Assembly (NCBI RefSeq): GCF_014202275.1
Contig: NZ_JACHGF010000005.1
Coordinates: forward strand, 186,001-250,000
Length of the DNA: 64,000 nucleotides
Direction: 5' to 3'
From: Rhabdobacter roseus
GTDB taxonomy: Bacteria > Bacteroidota > Bacteroidia > Cytophagales > Spirosomataceae
Shown: positions 16,469 to 25,641 of the stretch, piece after piece
Numbering within the stretch: position 1 is the stretch's first letter
Layout of the letters: each line of letters opens with the position of its first letter
Notes under the pieces: model-generated
What the model was told of the DNA's origin: nothing
What the model saw: only the letters and a program-made list of their open reading frames with translations
Databases searched by the model: none
Position numbers and translations under genes: made by a program

Positions 16469-17140
16469 TTAGGAGACATTGTTGAGTTTAGGATTACGGC
16501 TACGCTGTACCCAGATGTACACCCCGATGACAAAAAGAGCCGCCGGTGGAAGTACCATCAGTCCGTTGTTTTCGTAGCCCATGTCGTAGGCCCACTGGGG
16601 CACGAGCTGGATGCCAAACAGGCTGCCCGATCCGAAGAACTCCCGGAAAACCGCCACCACGACCAGGATCAAACCATAACCCGCGGCGTTGCCGATACCG
16701 TCCAGCAGCGAGGGCCAGGGCTTTTGGGCCAGGGCAAAGGCTTCCAGCCGTCCCATCACGATGCAGTTGGTGATGATGAGACCCACAAAAACCGAGAGCT
16801 CCTTGCTGACGTCAAACATGAAAGCTTTCAGAAACTGATCCACTACCGTCACGAGCGTGGCAATGATGATCAGCTGCACGATGATCCGGACCCGGTTTGG
16901 GATGGACTTCCGGATCAGCGACGTGATGAGGTTGGCGAATGCCATCACAAACACCACCCCCAGCGACATGATCATGGCGGGCTTTACCTGCACCGTCACG
17001 GCCAGGGCCGAGCAAATCCCAAGTACCTGTACGGTAATGGGGTTGTTGTCGTCCAGGGGATCTTTGATGGTTTTTATATTTTTCTTGGAAAACAAAGGCT
17101 CTGCCTTTTTTTCCTGCGGGGTTGCGGTTTCCGTACTCAT
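16469..17140 (-). CDS. nqrD: Na+-translocating NADH:quinone reductase subunit D
   Basis: 223 residues from ATG 17140 (MSTETATPQEKK); an in-frame ATG at 17194 would run into nqrC and is unlikely. Six membrane helices follow a polar N-terminal tail. The Cys of VQVLGICSALAVT and of IITNCIVMGRLEAF are the NqrE-matching Fe ligands. It is paralogous to NqrE and encoded immediately upstream of it. Confidence 0.96.
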   Translation of the reverse strand: MSTETATPQEKKAEPLFSKKNIKTIKDPLDDNNPITVQVLGICSALAVTVQVKPAMIMSLGVVFVMAFANLITSLIRKSIPNRVRIIVQLIIIATLVTVVDQFLKAFMFDVSKELSVFVGLIITNCIVMGRLEAFALAQKPWPSLLDGIGNAAGYGLILVVVAVFREFFGSGSLFGIQLVPQWAYDMGYENNGLMVLPPAALFVIGVYIWVQRSRNPKLNNVS

Positions 17141-17145
17141 GATGC

Positions 17146-17853
17146 TTATTCGTTTTTCAGGGTTGAAAAATAGGTATAATAAGGTTCGATGCATCGTTGC
17201 AGCATGGCATCCACGCCGCGCGAGGTGATGGTACCTCCCGAGATGGCATCGACCCGGTGCTCCGCCGGGTAGCGGCCCGCTTCGCCGGGCTTCGTGACCC
17301 GCACCGACACAAATTTCTCCTGTTCATCGAGGAGTTTTTTGCCTTCAAACTGTTGCTGAAAAGCATATTCGGATATTTCGGCACCCAGGCCGGGGGTTTC
17401 GCTTTTGTGATCAAAATTGGCCCCGTAGATGGTATTGAAATCATCCTCCAGCGCCACAAAACCCCAAACCGGCCCCCAGAGACCATTGCCATGGACCGGC
17501 ACCACGTAAAAGGAGCGATCCTTGTCGTCCTTGTAGATATACAGCGGAAGCCGACGTTGCTCGGCGGGCTTCATAACTTCTTTTCGAAGATCCACGTCGG
17601 CGGGTTCCTCACCATCCAGGGATTTGCCTTCGGCACTCACCACCATCTCTTCTACCCGCTCGTTGTAGAGCTTCTCGATGCTCTCGGGGTCATCGGAGCT
17701 GAGGCGGAGCGCCTGCAAAATGTTAGACTTGCGGTCGAGCGCTTCGTTGGCCTGTTGGCGGGGCTTGAGGCTAACGGCCATCACCGACAGCAGAAGCGCG
17801 GTAAAGAGCGATATCCCGATGGCGAACAAAAAGGTATATTGGTTGCTATGCAC
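17146..17853 (-). CDS. nqrC: Na+-translocating NADH:quinone reductase subunit C
   Basis: A 235-residue subunit with one N-terminal helix (FLFAIGISLFTALLLSVMAV) and a periplasmic FMN-binding domain. The covalent-flavin motif is DAISGGTITSRGV near residue 215, where the second Thr or first Thr after SGG is the FMN acceptor of the S-G-A/G-T pattern modified by ApbE. The conserved GLWGPVWGFVAL and GLGAEISE strands are present. Its start overlaps the nqrB stop by 8 bases, so translation is coupled. Confidence 0.96.
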   Translation of the reverse strand: MHSNQYTFLFAIGISLFTALLLSVMAVSLKPRQQANEALDRKSNILQALRLSSDDPESIEKLYNERVEEMVVSAEGKSLDGEEPADVDLRKEVMKPAEQRRLPLYIYKDDKDRSFYVVPVHGNGLWGPVWGFVALEDDFNTIYGANFDHKSETPGLGAEISEYAFQQQFEGKKLLDEQEKFVSVRVTKPGEAGRYPAEHRVDAISGGTITSRGVDAMLQRCIEPYYTYFSTLKNE

Positions 17854-19003
17854 GGCTCATTCGTTTTTTGATGTGTTGTTGAATTACCAGATGATCAATC
17901 AGCGGAGCCAGAACGTTCATAAACAGGATACTGAGCATCATACCTTCCGGATAGGCCGGATTGAAGACGCGCAGTACTACCGTAAAGGCTCCAATGAGCA
18001 ACCCATAAATGTACTTCCCGGTCTGGGTATGGGTAGCCGTAACGGGATCGGTAGCCATGTAAACGGCCCCGAAGGCAAATCCACCCATGATGAGGTGGTA
18101 GTAAGCCGGGGTATGCATGGCGTGCAACGGGACGTCCGCCGGAGCGAGGACATTCATGAACAGGCCCATGAGGTACCCCCCGGCAAAAACGGTGAGGACA
18201 ATGCGCCAGCTTCCCACGCCGGTCACGATCAGGATCAGCGCGCCGATCAGGCACGCCAGGGTACTCGTCTCGCCGATGGAGCCCTGAATAGTACCCAAAA
18301 ACATATCGCGGGCGGAGTCCATTTCCAGAAAATTTTCGTCGAAGATGGCCAGGTTGGTAGCGCCCGAATACGCATCGACCACCGCCCGGCCCGGCTCCTG
18401 CGACAGGTCCGTCCAGATCTCGCCGGACATGTAAGCCGGAAACGCAAAAAACAAAAAGGCGCGGGCCAGCAGCGCCGGGTTCATGAAGTTCATGCCCGTA
18501 CCGCCAAAAATCTCCTTGCCCAGCAGGGTACAGAAAATAGCGCCCAACGCCACCATCCAGAGCGGAATCGTAACCGGCACAATGAGCGGAATCAGCAGTC
18601 CGGTGACCAGGTACCCCTCACTGACGGGGTGCTTGCGGAGCACCGCGAATACAAATTCTACCCCCAAACCCGCCGCGTAAGAAACGATGATGATGGGAAG
18701 TACCTTCCAGAAGCCAAAGAGGAAATTATCCAGCAGGCTCACTTCCATGCCGTAGGCCCGGTAGTGTTGGAAGCCCACGTTCCACATGCCAAAAAGCAGG
18801 GTAGGTACCAGGGCGATGATGACCGTCATCATCGTACGTTTCAGGTCCATGGCGTCCCGAATATGCACACCGTGGGAGGTGGTGGTGCCGGGCACAAAAA
18901 GAAACGTTTCGAAGGCATCAAACAGATAGTGGAATTTTTCAAAGCGTCCTCCCTTGCCAAAATTAGGTTTCACTGAATCAACAGTACGTCGAATCCATTT
19001 CAC
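17846..19003 (-). CDS. nqrB: Na+-translocating NADH:quinone reductase subunit B
   Basis: A 385-residue membrane subunit, the main Na+ path of the complex. It has a polar N-terminal arm, about ten hydrophobic helices, and the covalent FMN site DAYSGATNLAIF, where the Thr of SGAT carries FMN. The family segments GMNFMNPALLARAFLFFAFP and GGFAFGAVYMATDPVTATHT are also present. Length fits the Bacteroidota form. Confidence 0.97.
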   Translation of the reverse strand: MKWIRRTVDSVKPNFGKGGRFEKFHYLFDAFETFLFVPGTTTSHGVHIRDAMDLKRTMMTVIIALVPTLLFGMWNVGFQHYRAYGMEVSLLDNFLFGFWKVLPIIIVSYAAGLGVEFVFAVLRKHPVSEGYLVTGLLIPLIVPVTIPLWMVALGAIFCTLLGKEIFGGTGMNFMNPALLARAFLFFAFPAYMSGEIWTDLSQEPGRAVVDAYSGATNLAIFDENFLEMDSARDMFLGTIQGSIGETSTLACLIGALILIVTGVGSWRIVLTVFAGGYLMGLFMNVLAPADVPLHAMHTPAYYHLIMGGFAFGAVYMATDPVTATHTQTGKYIYGLLIGAFTVVLRVFNPAYPEGMMLSILFMNVLAPLIDHLVIQQHIKKRMSRA

Positions 19004-19068
19004 GATAGTAAGTACATTAAGGGTTTGAAAAACGATAAACTACGCTCCTCTGACGGAACGGCGGCCCG

Positions 19069-20415
19069 CTAGGTCTCGGTACGAGCCAGCTCCAGGCCTT
19101 CGGAGATAATGCGCTGCACCTCGATCTTGGAGGTACATATAAATTCGCAAAGCGCAAAGTCCTCCTCCGCCACTTCGTAAATCCCGAGCTGCTCCATCTG
19201 CTCGATGTCCTTGGCCAGAATGGCTTTCAGTAGAACCACCGGCATGATGTTCATGGGAAGTACCTTTTCGTACTGGCCCGTCAGCACAAAGGCTCGTTCT
19301 TCTCCGTGCAGGTTGGTGTCGAGGTCGTAGGTTCTGTTTTTGGCCAGCCACGAGAAGAAGGTCCGCGACAGGCTCAGTTTTTTAAAGCCCGGCAGGAGCC
19401 AGCCCAGAAACTCCGGCTCGTCGCCTTCGGGGATCACCGTCAGCTGGTTGGTGTTAAAGCTCAGGAAGTCTTCGGCAACGGCTTTTTTACCGGATAAAAC
19501 GTTGCCCTGTATGATCCGGCATTTCTCGCCGGTAAGCTGGTCGTTGAGGATGTCCTGGAGCGGCTGGCCCGTCTGCAAGCGGTAGTACTGCGGCTGCTTG
19601 ACGCAACTACCCGTCAAGGCCACGATGCGGTCGGCGCGGTAGCGGCCCTCGCGAAACAAGCGCCCGATGATGAGCAGGTCCTGTGGATGAATGTACCAGA
19701 CGATGTCATCCTTGCGGATGGGGTCTATGTGGTGGATCTGGATGCCCACGTTACCCGCCGGATGCGGCCCGCTTATTTTATGGATGTGTACCTCAGGTAG
19801 CTGCGTCCATACGTCGGAGGTATCATCCGCCCGCACGCCCAGGTGTACATTTTGGCACAGTGCGCGCAATATCTCGAGGCCAGCCTTGAAGCTCTCGGGC
19901 TCCTGCGAGCAAACAAAGGCCAGGTCGGGGGCCAAAGGGGATGAATCAAAGCAGGAAACAAAAATCGCCTTGGGCTGGTCGGCGGTGTTGGCTATGATGG
20001 AAAACGGCCTTTGGCGGAAGTACGACCAGCAGCCGCTTTCAATAAGTATATCCAGGATTTTCTCGCGATCCAGGTTGGTAGTGGGTTTTTCCAGGAAAGT
20101 CAGGTACCTGGTTTCTTTCTGATCCGGCAGAATCCTCACCTCCATGATCCGGCGTTTCTCACCCCGTACGATCTCGGTCACTTCACCGCTGACCGGCGAA
20201 GGAATGCGGAGGTTGGGGTGGTTTCGATCAAAGAACAGAGGGCTACCTGCCTGCACCTCGTCGCCCGTTTCCACGAGTAGCTTGGGAAAGAAAAGCGGAA
20301 AGTCAGGGGGACGAATCGCAATGATATTCGAGAGGGGAAGATCTGTAAGCGTACTGGTTGCTGAACCTACCAATTTGATATCGTAGCCTCGGCGTATTGA
20401 GATCTGTTTAGTCAT
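19069..20415 (-). CDS. nqrA: Na+-translocating NADH:quinone reductase subunit A
   Basis: A 448-residue peripheral subunit and first gene of the operon. It starts MTKQISIRRGYDIKLVG and shows the RnfC/NqrA barrel-sandwich segment PLFFDRNHPNLRIPSPVSGEV, then GSCVKQPQYYR and the typical C-terminal EEDFALCEFICTSKIEVQ. NqrA stabilises the quinone site formed with NqrB. The 183 bases upstream are AT-rich and probably hold the operon promoter, but no exact TAnnTTTG box was found there. Confidence 0.97.
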   Translation of the reverse strand: MTKQISIRRGYDIKLVGSATSTLTDLPLSNIIAIRPPDFPLFFPKLLVETGDEVQAGSPLFFDRNHPNLRIPSPVSGEVTEIVRGEKRRIMEVRILPDQKETRYLTFLEKPTTNLDREKILDILIESGCWSYFRQRPFSIIANTADQPKAIFVSCFDSSPLAPDLAFVCSQEPESFKAGLEILRALCQNVHLGVRADDTSDVWTQLPEVHIHKISGPHPAGNVGIQIHHIDPIRKDDIVWYIHPQDLLIIGRLFREGRYRADRIVALTGSCVKQPQYYRLQTGQPLQDILNDQLTGEKCRIIQGNVLSGKKAVAEDFLSFNTNQLTVIPEGDEPEFLGWLLPGFKKLSLSRTFFSWLAKNRTYDLDTNLHGEERAFVLTGQYEKVLPMNIMPVVLLKAILAKDIEQMEQLGIYEVAEEDFALCEFICTSKIEVQRIISEGLELARTET

Positions 20416-20598
20416 AGGTACTCAAACGTTTTGGTTAAATACTCGCCTTGTAACCGCTTAATTTATTCTTGAATAAAGAAAAGGAATTATAAGATTATAA
20501 TGTACATAGATACAAAAAAAAAATAAAAAAATACTATCCTGGCTGCACAAAGCGCCTTTCTTTGGCTTAATATACATAAATCTAACACGAGGTTCCCC

Positions 20599-21987
20599 TC
20601 AATGTTTGAAAGAAGTTCGGATTCTTAATCGTAATCCCCCCTGAGGCCTTATTGTCACCATAGGTTCCGGGGCCACGTGGTGGCCCGAAGTAAGTAATTG
20701 AAAATCAAATGCACGTACCAGGAGCGCCAGCACAATCTGCATTTCGAGCAGCGCAAAATTATTCCCGATGCACAGCCGGGGGCCGCCGCCAAAGGGTAGG
20801 TAGGCGTAGCTGGGGCGGGCTTTGGAAGCCGCTTCGGAGAAGCGCTCGGGATCAAACACGTCGGGGCGGTCCCAGTAGTTTTGGTTGCGGTGCAGCAGGT
20901 ACGGGCTCACCAGCACGATACCGTCCTTAGGCTGCTCATATTCACCAAAGTAGTCTACTTCCAGGGCGCGCCGCCCCACGATCCAGGCGGGTGGGTACAG
21001 CCGCATGGCCTCCTGTACTACCTGCAAAGTATACGTAAGCCGCCGCGCGCTGTCGAAGGTAGGTACCCCCGCCTCGCCAAGTACCTCGTGGGCTTCGCTG
21101 CGCACGCGGGCAGCCACGTCGGGATGTTGCGCCAGCAGGTACAGCGCCCAGGAAAGTGCGTTGGCCGTGGTTTCGTGGCCCGCCATGAAGATCGTCGTCA
21201 CCTCGTCGCGGAGTTGCTGGTCCGACATGCTTTCGCCCGTTTCCTCGTCGCGGGCGTCCATTAGCATGTCCAGCAAGTCGTCGTAACGCAGCTCCGGGTA
21301 CTTTATCTTTTGCTGGCGTCGGTTCTGGATAATGTCGTAGATGATGGCCTCCACCTTGGCAACGGCCTTTCGAAAGCGAACGTTACGCGGCGTGGGGTAC
21401 TTGAGGGGTACCTGAACAAAACTTTTGAGCGCGTGGTCGGCGTAGTGCATGATGTCGTCGAGGGCCGCCGAAATACCCGCCACCCGCTCGCCGACGTCGG
21501 TACTGAAAAGTGCCCTGGTCACGATGTTGAGCGTCAGGCCCAGCATATCCGCGGAGATGTTACGCGGCTGGGCCGGGTCGTGGGTTTGCCAGTCGGAAAG
21601 GAGCTGCTGGGTCTGCTGCGCCATCATGTCGGCCATGAGGGCCAGCCGCTGCTTGTAAAAAGCCGGTTGCGCCAGCTTGCGTTGCCGCCGCCAGAAGTCG
21701 CCCTCGCTGGTGAGCAGGCCGTTGCCCAGGAAGATCGCCAGTACGCGGTAGGCCTCGCTCTTCTGGTAGTTGCGGTTGTTTTCCTGAAGTACCTGTCGGG
21801 AATCTTCCGCCGTGAAAAGTACCGTAATGTCACGCCCCACCAGGCTTACCCGAACCGCGCGCTCGTACCGGGCCTGAAGCTGGCGCAAAAAGCCCAGCGG
21901 GTCTTTGACAAACTGCCAGGTATTCCCCACCAGGGGGAGCCCCGGATGAGCGGGAAGTCTTCGAAAGGAAGTAGGCGGGGATGACAT
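20599..21987 (-). CDS. Cytochrome P450
   Basis: A 462-residue soluble P450 with the I-helix oxygen-activation motif AGHETT, the K-helix ExxR (EAMRLYPP), and the heme loop FGGGPRLCIG with axial Cys at residue 406. The N terminus (FRRLPAHPGLPLVGNTWQFVKDPLGFL) has a Pro-rich hinge but no membrane anchor. The pattern resembles the CYP102/CYP4-like fatty-acid hydroxylase branch. No redox partner gene is adjacent, so ferredoxin or flavodoxin must come from elsewhere. It diverges from purH. Confidence 0.94.
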   Translation of the reverse strand: MSSPPTSFRRLPAHPGLPLVGNTWQFVKDPLGFLRQLQARYERAVRVSLVGRDITVLFTAEDSRQVLQENNRNYQKSEAYRVLAIFLGNGLLTSEGDFWRRQRKLAQPAFYKQRLALMADMMAQQTQQLLSDWQTHDPAQPRNISADMLGLTLNIVTRALFSTDVGERVAGISAALDDIMHYADHALKSFVQVPLKYPTPRNVRFRKAVAKVEAIIYDIIQNRRQQKIKYPELRYDDLLDMLMDARDEETGESMSDQQLRDEVTTIFMAGHETTANALSWALYLLAQHPDVAARVRSEAHEVLGEAGVPTFDSARRLTYTLQVVQEAMRLYPPAWIVGRRALEVDYFGEYEQPKDGIVLVSPYLLHRNQNYWDRPDVFDPERFSEAASKARPSYAYLPFGGGPRLCIGNNFALLEMQIVLALLVRAFDFQLLTSGHHVAPEPMVTIRPQGGLRLRIRTSFKH

Positions 21988-22015
21988 CGCTTCTATTATT
22001 TAGACAAGATTACAC

Positions 22016-22023
22016 TATCTTTG
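22016..22023 (+). promoter_or_regulatory. Predicted -7 promoter box for purH
   Basis: TATCTTTG matches the Bacteroidota -7 consensus TAnnTTTG in the P450-purH divergent gap. The -33 TTTG partner is weak. A start near 22030 would give a leader of about 80 bases. Confidence 0.5.
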
Positions 22024-22110
22024 CGGCTTCAAAAGCCCAGGCAAGGTACCTGAGCCCGCACCGGATTCGCTGTATGACCATTTTTTCTAAATATCGTCGA
22101 TTTTCTTACA

Positions 22111-23631
22111 ATGTCTAAAAAAATTCACTCTGCGCTCATTTCGGTTTACTACAAGGAAGGGCTCGAACCCATCGTGAAGTTTCTGTACGAGCAAGGCGTA
22201 AGCCTGTACTCCACGGGCGGTACCCAAACGTTCATCGAAGAAATGGGCATTCCGGTTACGGCCGTGGAATCCCTCACTGGCTACCCTTCTATTTTTGGCG
22301 GGCGTGTCAAAACGCTCCACCCGGCTGTTTTTGGAGGAATCCTCTACCGCCGCGACCATGAGGGTGACGTAGCGCAGGCTGCGGAGTTCAACATTCCGGC
22401 TCTGGATATGGTGGTGGTGGATCTGTATCCTTTTGAAGAAACGGTAGCTTCGGGTGCCGACGAGGCCGACATTATCGAGAAAATCGACATTGGCGGGATT
22501 TCGCTCATCCGGGCGGCGGCCAAGAATTTCAAGGATACGCTCATCGTGTCGAGCCGGGAGCAGTACGCCGACGTGCTGCAGCTGCTGGTACAAAAAGAAG
22601 GCACCACCGACCTCGACGACCGCCGTACCTACGCCCAGCGGGCCTTCGCGACGTCGTCGCACTACGACACGGCCATCAACAACTACTTCCTGGGAGCCGA
22701 CGCCATCTACGACTTCCGGAGTGCCCCGGCCCAAAGCCTGCGCTACGGCGAAAACCCCCACCAGAAAGCCACCTACTACGGCGACCTGGACGCGATGTTT
22801 ACCAAGCTACACGGCAAGGAGCTTTCTTACAACAACCTCGTGGATGTGGACGCCTGCGTGAGCCTGATCGACGAATTCCGGGATTCGGGACCTACCTTTG
22901 CCATCATCAAACATACCAACGCCTGCGGCATTGCTACGGCTGAGACGGCCCGCGAAGCCTACCTCAACGCCTTGGCCTGCGACCCGGTGTCGGCCTTCGG
23001 CGGGGTGGTTATTACCAATACCAACGTGGACCGCGAGACCGCCGAAGAGCTCAACAAACTCTTTATGGAAATCCTGATTGCCCCGGCTTATAGCGAAGAG
23101 GCCCTGGAGGTACTTCAGTCCAAGAAAAACCGGATTCTTCTCAAAAGAAAAGAAATAGCCCTGCCCGGCGAAATGTTCAAGACCATCCTGAACGGCGTGC
23201 TGGTGCAGGACAAAGACCTGGCTACCGAAACCGCCGAGCAAATGACGACCGCCACCAACCAGGTACCTACCGAGGCCGAGCTGCGGGCGCTGGAGTTTGC
23301 GCTGAAAGTGTGTAAGCATACCAAGTCCAACACCATCGTGCTGGCCCGCGAAAACCAGCTTCTGGCCAGCGGCACTGGCCAAACCTCGCGCGTGGATGCC
23401 CTGCGGCAAGCCATCGACAAGGCAAATTCGTTTGGCTTTTCCCTCGAAGGGGCCGTCATGGCCTCGGATGCGTTCTTTCCCTTTCCCGACTGCGTCGAGA
23501 TTGCCAAGGAGGCGGGCATTACGGCCGTGGTGCAGCCCGGAGGCTCCATCCGCGACAAGGACTCGATCGACTACTGCAACGCCAACGGCCTGGCTATGGT
23601 CACGACGGGCGTGCGGCATTTCAAGCACTAA
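22111..23631 (+). CDS. purH: Bifunctional AICAR transformylase / IMP cyclohydrolase
   Basis: A 506-residue enzyme for the last two steps of purine synthesis: formylation of AICAR with 10-formyl-THF and ring closure to IMP. The N-terminal IMP cyclohydrolase domain (about 1-195) shows ALISVYYKEGL, LYSTGGT and GGRVKTLHPAVFGGIL. The transformylase domain shows LRYGENPHQKATYY, KHTNACGIAT, CDPVSAFGGV and the C-terminal DAFFPFPDCVEIA plus QPGGSIRDKDSI. Length is normal. It is a single gene with its own hairpin downstream. Confidence 0.98.
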   Translation: MSKKIHSALISVYYKEGLEPIVKFLYEQGVSLYSTGGTQTFIEEMGIPVTAVESLTGYPSIFGGRVKTLHPAVFGGILYRRDHEGDVAQAAEFNIPALDMVVVDLYPFEETVASGADEADIIEKIDIGGISLIRAAAKNFKDTLIVSSREQYADVLQLLVQKEGTTDLDDRRTYAQRAFATSSHYDTAINNYFLGADAIYDFRSAPAQSLRYGENPHQKATYYGDLDAMFTKLHGKELSYNNLVDVDACVSLIDEFRDSGPTFAIIKHTNACGIATAETAREAYLNALACDPVSAFGGVVITNTNVDRETAEELNKLFMEILIAPAYSEEALEVLQSKKNRILLKRKEIALPGEMFKTILNGVLVQDKDLATETAEQMTTATNQVPTEAELRALEFALKVCKHTKSNTIVLARENQLLASGTGQTSRVDALRQAIDKANSFGFSLEGAVMASDAFFPFPDCVEIAKEAGITAVVQPGGSIRDKDSIDYCNANGLAMVTTGVRHFKH

Positions 23632-23662
23632 ACGGCCCTTTGCGGGTATGAGCTACTCCTAT

Positions 23663-23687
23663 CCCTCGCCGTCAGGCGGGGGTTTTT
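23663..23687 (+). terminator. Rho-independent terminator of purH
   Basis: Stem CCCTCGCC / GGCGGGGG (one wobble pair) with GTCA loop, then five T. Confidence 0.75.
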
Positions 23688-23701
23688 CCTGCCCGCTCAT
23701 G

Positions 23702-23730
23702 TTTGAACGCCTTTTATATACGTACTTTTA
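23702..23730 (+). promoter_or_regulatory. Predicted promoter of the plsC-like gene
   Basis: TTTG at 23702-23705, 17-base spacer and TACTTTTA at 23723-23730, one mismatch from the TTTG/TAnnTTTG Bacteroidota consensus, 39 bases ahead of the start codon. The -7 box lies inside a copy of the iterated GTACTT motif. Confidence 0.4.
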
Positions 23731-23768
23731 GTTAAAACGATTCATCACCAGCCGACGGGTACTTTCCT

Positions 23769-24500
23769 ATGCGTTTCCTTTCGCTACTCTACACCGCCTG
23801 GTGCGCTTTATGGTTGGTTACGTTGTTTGCCATACTGTTTCCGTTTACCTACCTTTTTTTACAAAAAGAAGCCTGGAAGCCCTACGCCCACTACCTCAAC
23901 CGGCTGTGGGGAAAATTATTCTTTCCGCTCGTGGGCATTTCGTTTGCCGTAGACTACCGCTTCCGGCCCGAGCCGCGGGGTACTTACGTTTTTTGTGCTA
24001 ACCACTTTTCTTACCTGGACATCGCCGTGATGGGCGTAATCCTACCCCACTACTATGCCTTCGTGGGCAAGCACGGGGTTAAGAAAGTACCCCTGTTTGG
24101 GTACATGTTTTCCAAGCTGCACATTCAGGTAGATCGACAGAAAGGAACCAGCCGCGCCTACTCGCTCAGCAAATGCCTGCGCACGCTGGCCGCGGGCCGA
24201 AGCGTGATGATTTTCCCCGAGGGCGGGATCGCCAGCAAGTACCCCCCGCGGCTGCACTTGCCACTCCAAAAGGGAGCTTTCACGATGGCCATCCAGCGGC
24301 AGGTACCTATATTACCCATTACCCTACTGACCAACCACCAGCTCCTGCCCGACCGCCCCCCGCTCCGGATGCGGCCGGGTACCGTCCGGGCCGTGGTACA
24401 CGAGCCCATCGAAACGGTAGGTTTGACCCAAGCCGATGTACCTACCCTGATGGAGCAATGGCGGCAGGTGGTACAAAGTACCCTGCTGGCAAAGGGTTAA
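23769..24500 (+). CDS. 1-acyl-sn-glycerol-3-phosphate acyltransferase family protein
   Basis: A 243-residue PlsC-type acyltransferase. An N-terminal membrane helix (YTAWCALWLVTLFAILFPFTYLF) precedes the catalytic NHFSYLD (HX4D) box at about residue 80, the glycerol-phosphate motif FPEGGIASKYPP near 158-169 (EGG in place of EGTRS) and the PILPITLLTNH strand. It should acylate lysophosphatidate or a related lysolipid at the cytoplasmic membrane face. It is monocistronic, between a terminator and a structured convergent region. Confidence 0.9.
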   Translation: MRFLSLLYTAWCALWLVTLFAILFPFTYLFLQKEAWKPYAHYLNRLWGKLFFPLVGISFAVDYRFRPEPRGTYVFCANHFSYLDIAVMGVILPHYYAFVGKHGVKKVPLFGYMFSKLHIQVDRQKGTSRAYSLSKCLRTLAAGRSVMIFPEGGIASKYPPRLHLPLQKGAFTMAIQRQVPILPITLLTNHQLLPDRPPLRMRPGTVRAVVHEPIETVGLTQADVPTLMEQWRQVVQSTLLAKG

Positions 24501-24501
24501 T

Positions 24502-24584
24502 GGTTCGGGGCAGGGGGCGCAGGGTACTTTCTCCGCCGGAGAAAGGGCTGGGAATAAAGCCTTTTTAGCCCAATGCCCCGAACC
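24502..24584. repeat. Nested inverted repeats between convergent genes
   Basis: Outer arms GGTTCGGGGCA (24502-24512) and TGCCCCGAACC (24574-24584) are perfect complements. Inside lies a perfect hairpin CTTTCTCC-GCC-GGAGAAAG (24527-24545) and an overlapping GGGCT...AGCCC with CCTTTTT. The structure can act as a two-way terminator for the flanking convergent genes. Confidence 0.65.
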
Positions 24585-24613
24585 CTATGCCCCTTGCAAA
24601 CTCCCCTCTACTT

Positions 24614-25582
24614 TTAGTTAGTTTTTTCTTCTTCAATAAGGTACCTGGCCATTTGTAAGCCCGACTGAAAAGCGCCCTCTACGTTGCCCATGCCGAAGCC
24701 GTCGCCGCCCAGCAGGAGCCGGAAGGGTGTCTGGCACACCAAGTAGGCCTGCGGGTGCCGACGGTCGGCCAGGCTGTAGCGCCAGCGATGTACCTGAAAA
24801 CTCGTGATGGCGTTGGCGGGCAGCCATTCGGCCAGGTAGGTCAGTAGTTTCTCCCCTACTTGGTTCAAATCCCCCTCCAGGTTCTCGCTGCTGTACCTGG
24901 CACTGGCATGAATGGTCACGGTGGGCATCTCGTCGGCGATCCCCTTCTTCTGGTTGTCGGCGGCCCAGCTGATGGGCCCGCTCTCAAACTTGATCATGCC
25001 GGGAAAGGGGATGAGGCTGGGCTGGTTGAGTACCGCTATGACGGCAATGCAGGGCTGGTACGAGATGGACTCAAAGGCCAAAAGCTCCGCCGGGGCCAGG
25101 TCGATCTGGCTGCCTTCCAGCAGCGCGTAGGCCTGCGGGGCCGGAATGGTTAGCAGCAGCGTATCGGCCTGGAAGGTACCTCCCGACTCCGTGTGGACGG
25201 TGCAGCCCTGTCCGGTTTCCTCCAGGCGCACCACGCGCGCTCCCGTATGGATGGTCAGCCCTTCGGCCAGGTACTTGGGTACATCGCTCATGCCCTTCAC
25301 GCCAATGTAGCGCGGATGCGTCACTTCGGCTTCCTGCAGGTTCCATTCTTTCACTACCCCCGCCGCCTGCAGCTGCTTTACGTGCTCCTCAAAGTCGCGG
25401 GTGCGCACCGAGAAGTACTGCGCGCCGTGGTCGGCGCGACTGGGCGGGATCCGGCGGGTGGCCATGCGCCCGCCTACGCCTCGTCCTTTATCCAGGATCG
25501 TGACTTCCCAGCCGTGGTTTTCCAACTCGCGGGCTGCCGTGAGTCCGGCCATGCCGGCCCCAACAATGATACAAGAAGCCAT
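24614..25582 (-). CDS. Renalase-like FAD/NAD(P)-dependent amine oxidoreductase
   Basis: A 322-residue flavoprotein. The N-terminal dinucleotide fold reads IIVGAGMAGLTAARELENHG and continues to DKGRGVGGRMATRR, the FAD Rossmann plus GG motif of the amine oxidase/renalase family. HGAQYFSVR and the C-terminal LLLGGDGFGMGNVEGAFQSG, the second FAD contact, are also present. Known renalases oxidise off-isomers of NAD(P)H; that function would be an inference here. There is no signal peptide, so it is cytosolic. It is convergent with the plsC-like gene. Confidence 0.88.
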   Translation of the reverse strand: MASCIIVGAGMAGLTAARELENHGWEVTILDKGRGVGGRMATRRIPPSRADHGAQYFSVRTRDFEEHVKQLQAAGVVKEWNLQEAEVTHPRYIGVKGMSDVPKYLAEGLTIHTGARVVRLEETGQGCTVHTESGGTFQADTLLLTIPAPQAYALLEGSQIDLAPAELLAFESISYQPCIAVIAVLNQPSLIPFPGMIKFESGPISWAADNQKKGIADEMPTVTIHASARYSSENLEGDLNQVGEKLLTYLAEWLPANAITSFQVHRWRYSLADRRHPQAYLVCQTPFRLLLGGDGFGMGNVEGAFQSGLQMARYLIEEEKTN

Positions 25583-25641
25583 GTGTTATGTTTTTAGATG
25601 AGGTTTTGTAAGTCGAACGTCTTGGCTAACTTGCCGCGTAG

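Noticed and set aside
17846-17853. Possible frameshift between nqrB and nqrC
   Set aside because: The 8-base overlap is a normal stop/start overlap; both proteins are full length with intact FMN motifs.
20416-20598. Riboswitch or strong promoter ahead of nqrA
   Set aside because: The region is AT-rich with poly-A/T runs, but no exact TAnnTTTG with a TTTG partner and no conserved riboswitch core was visible.
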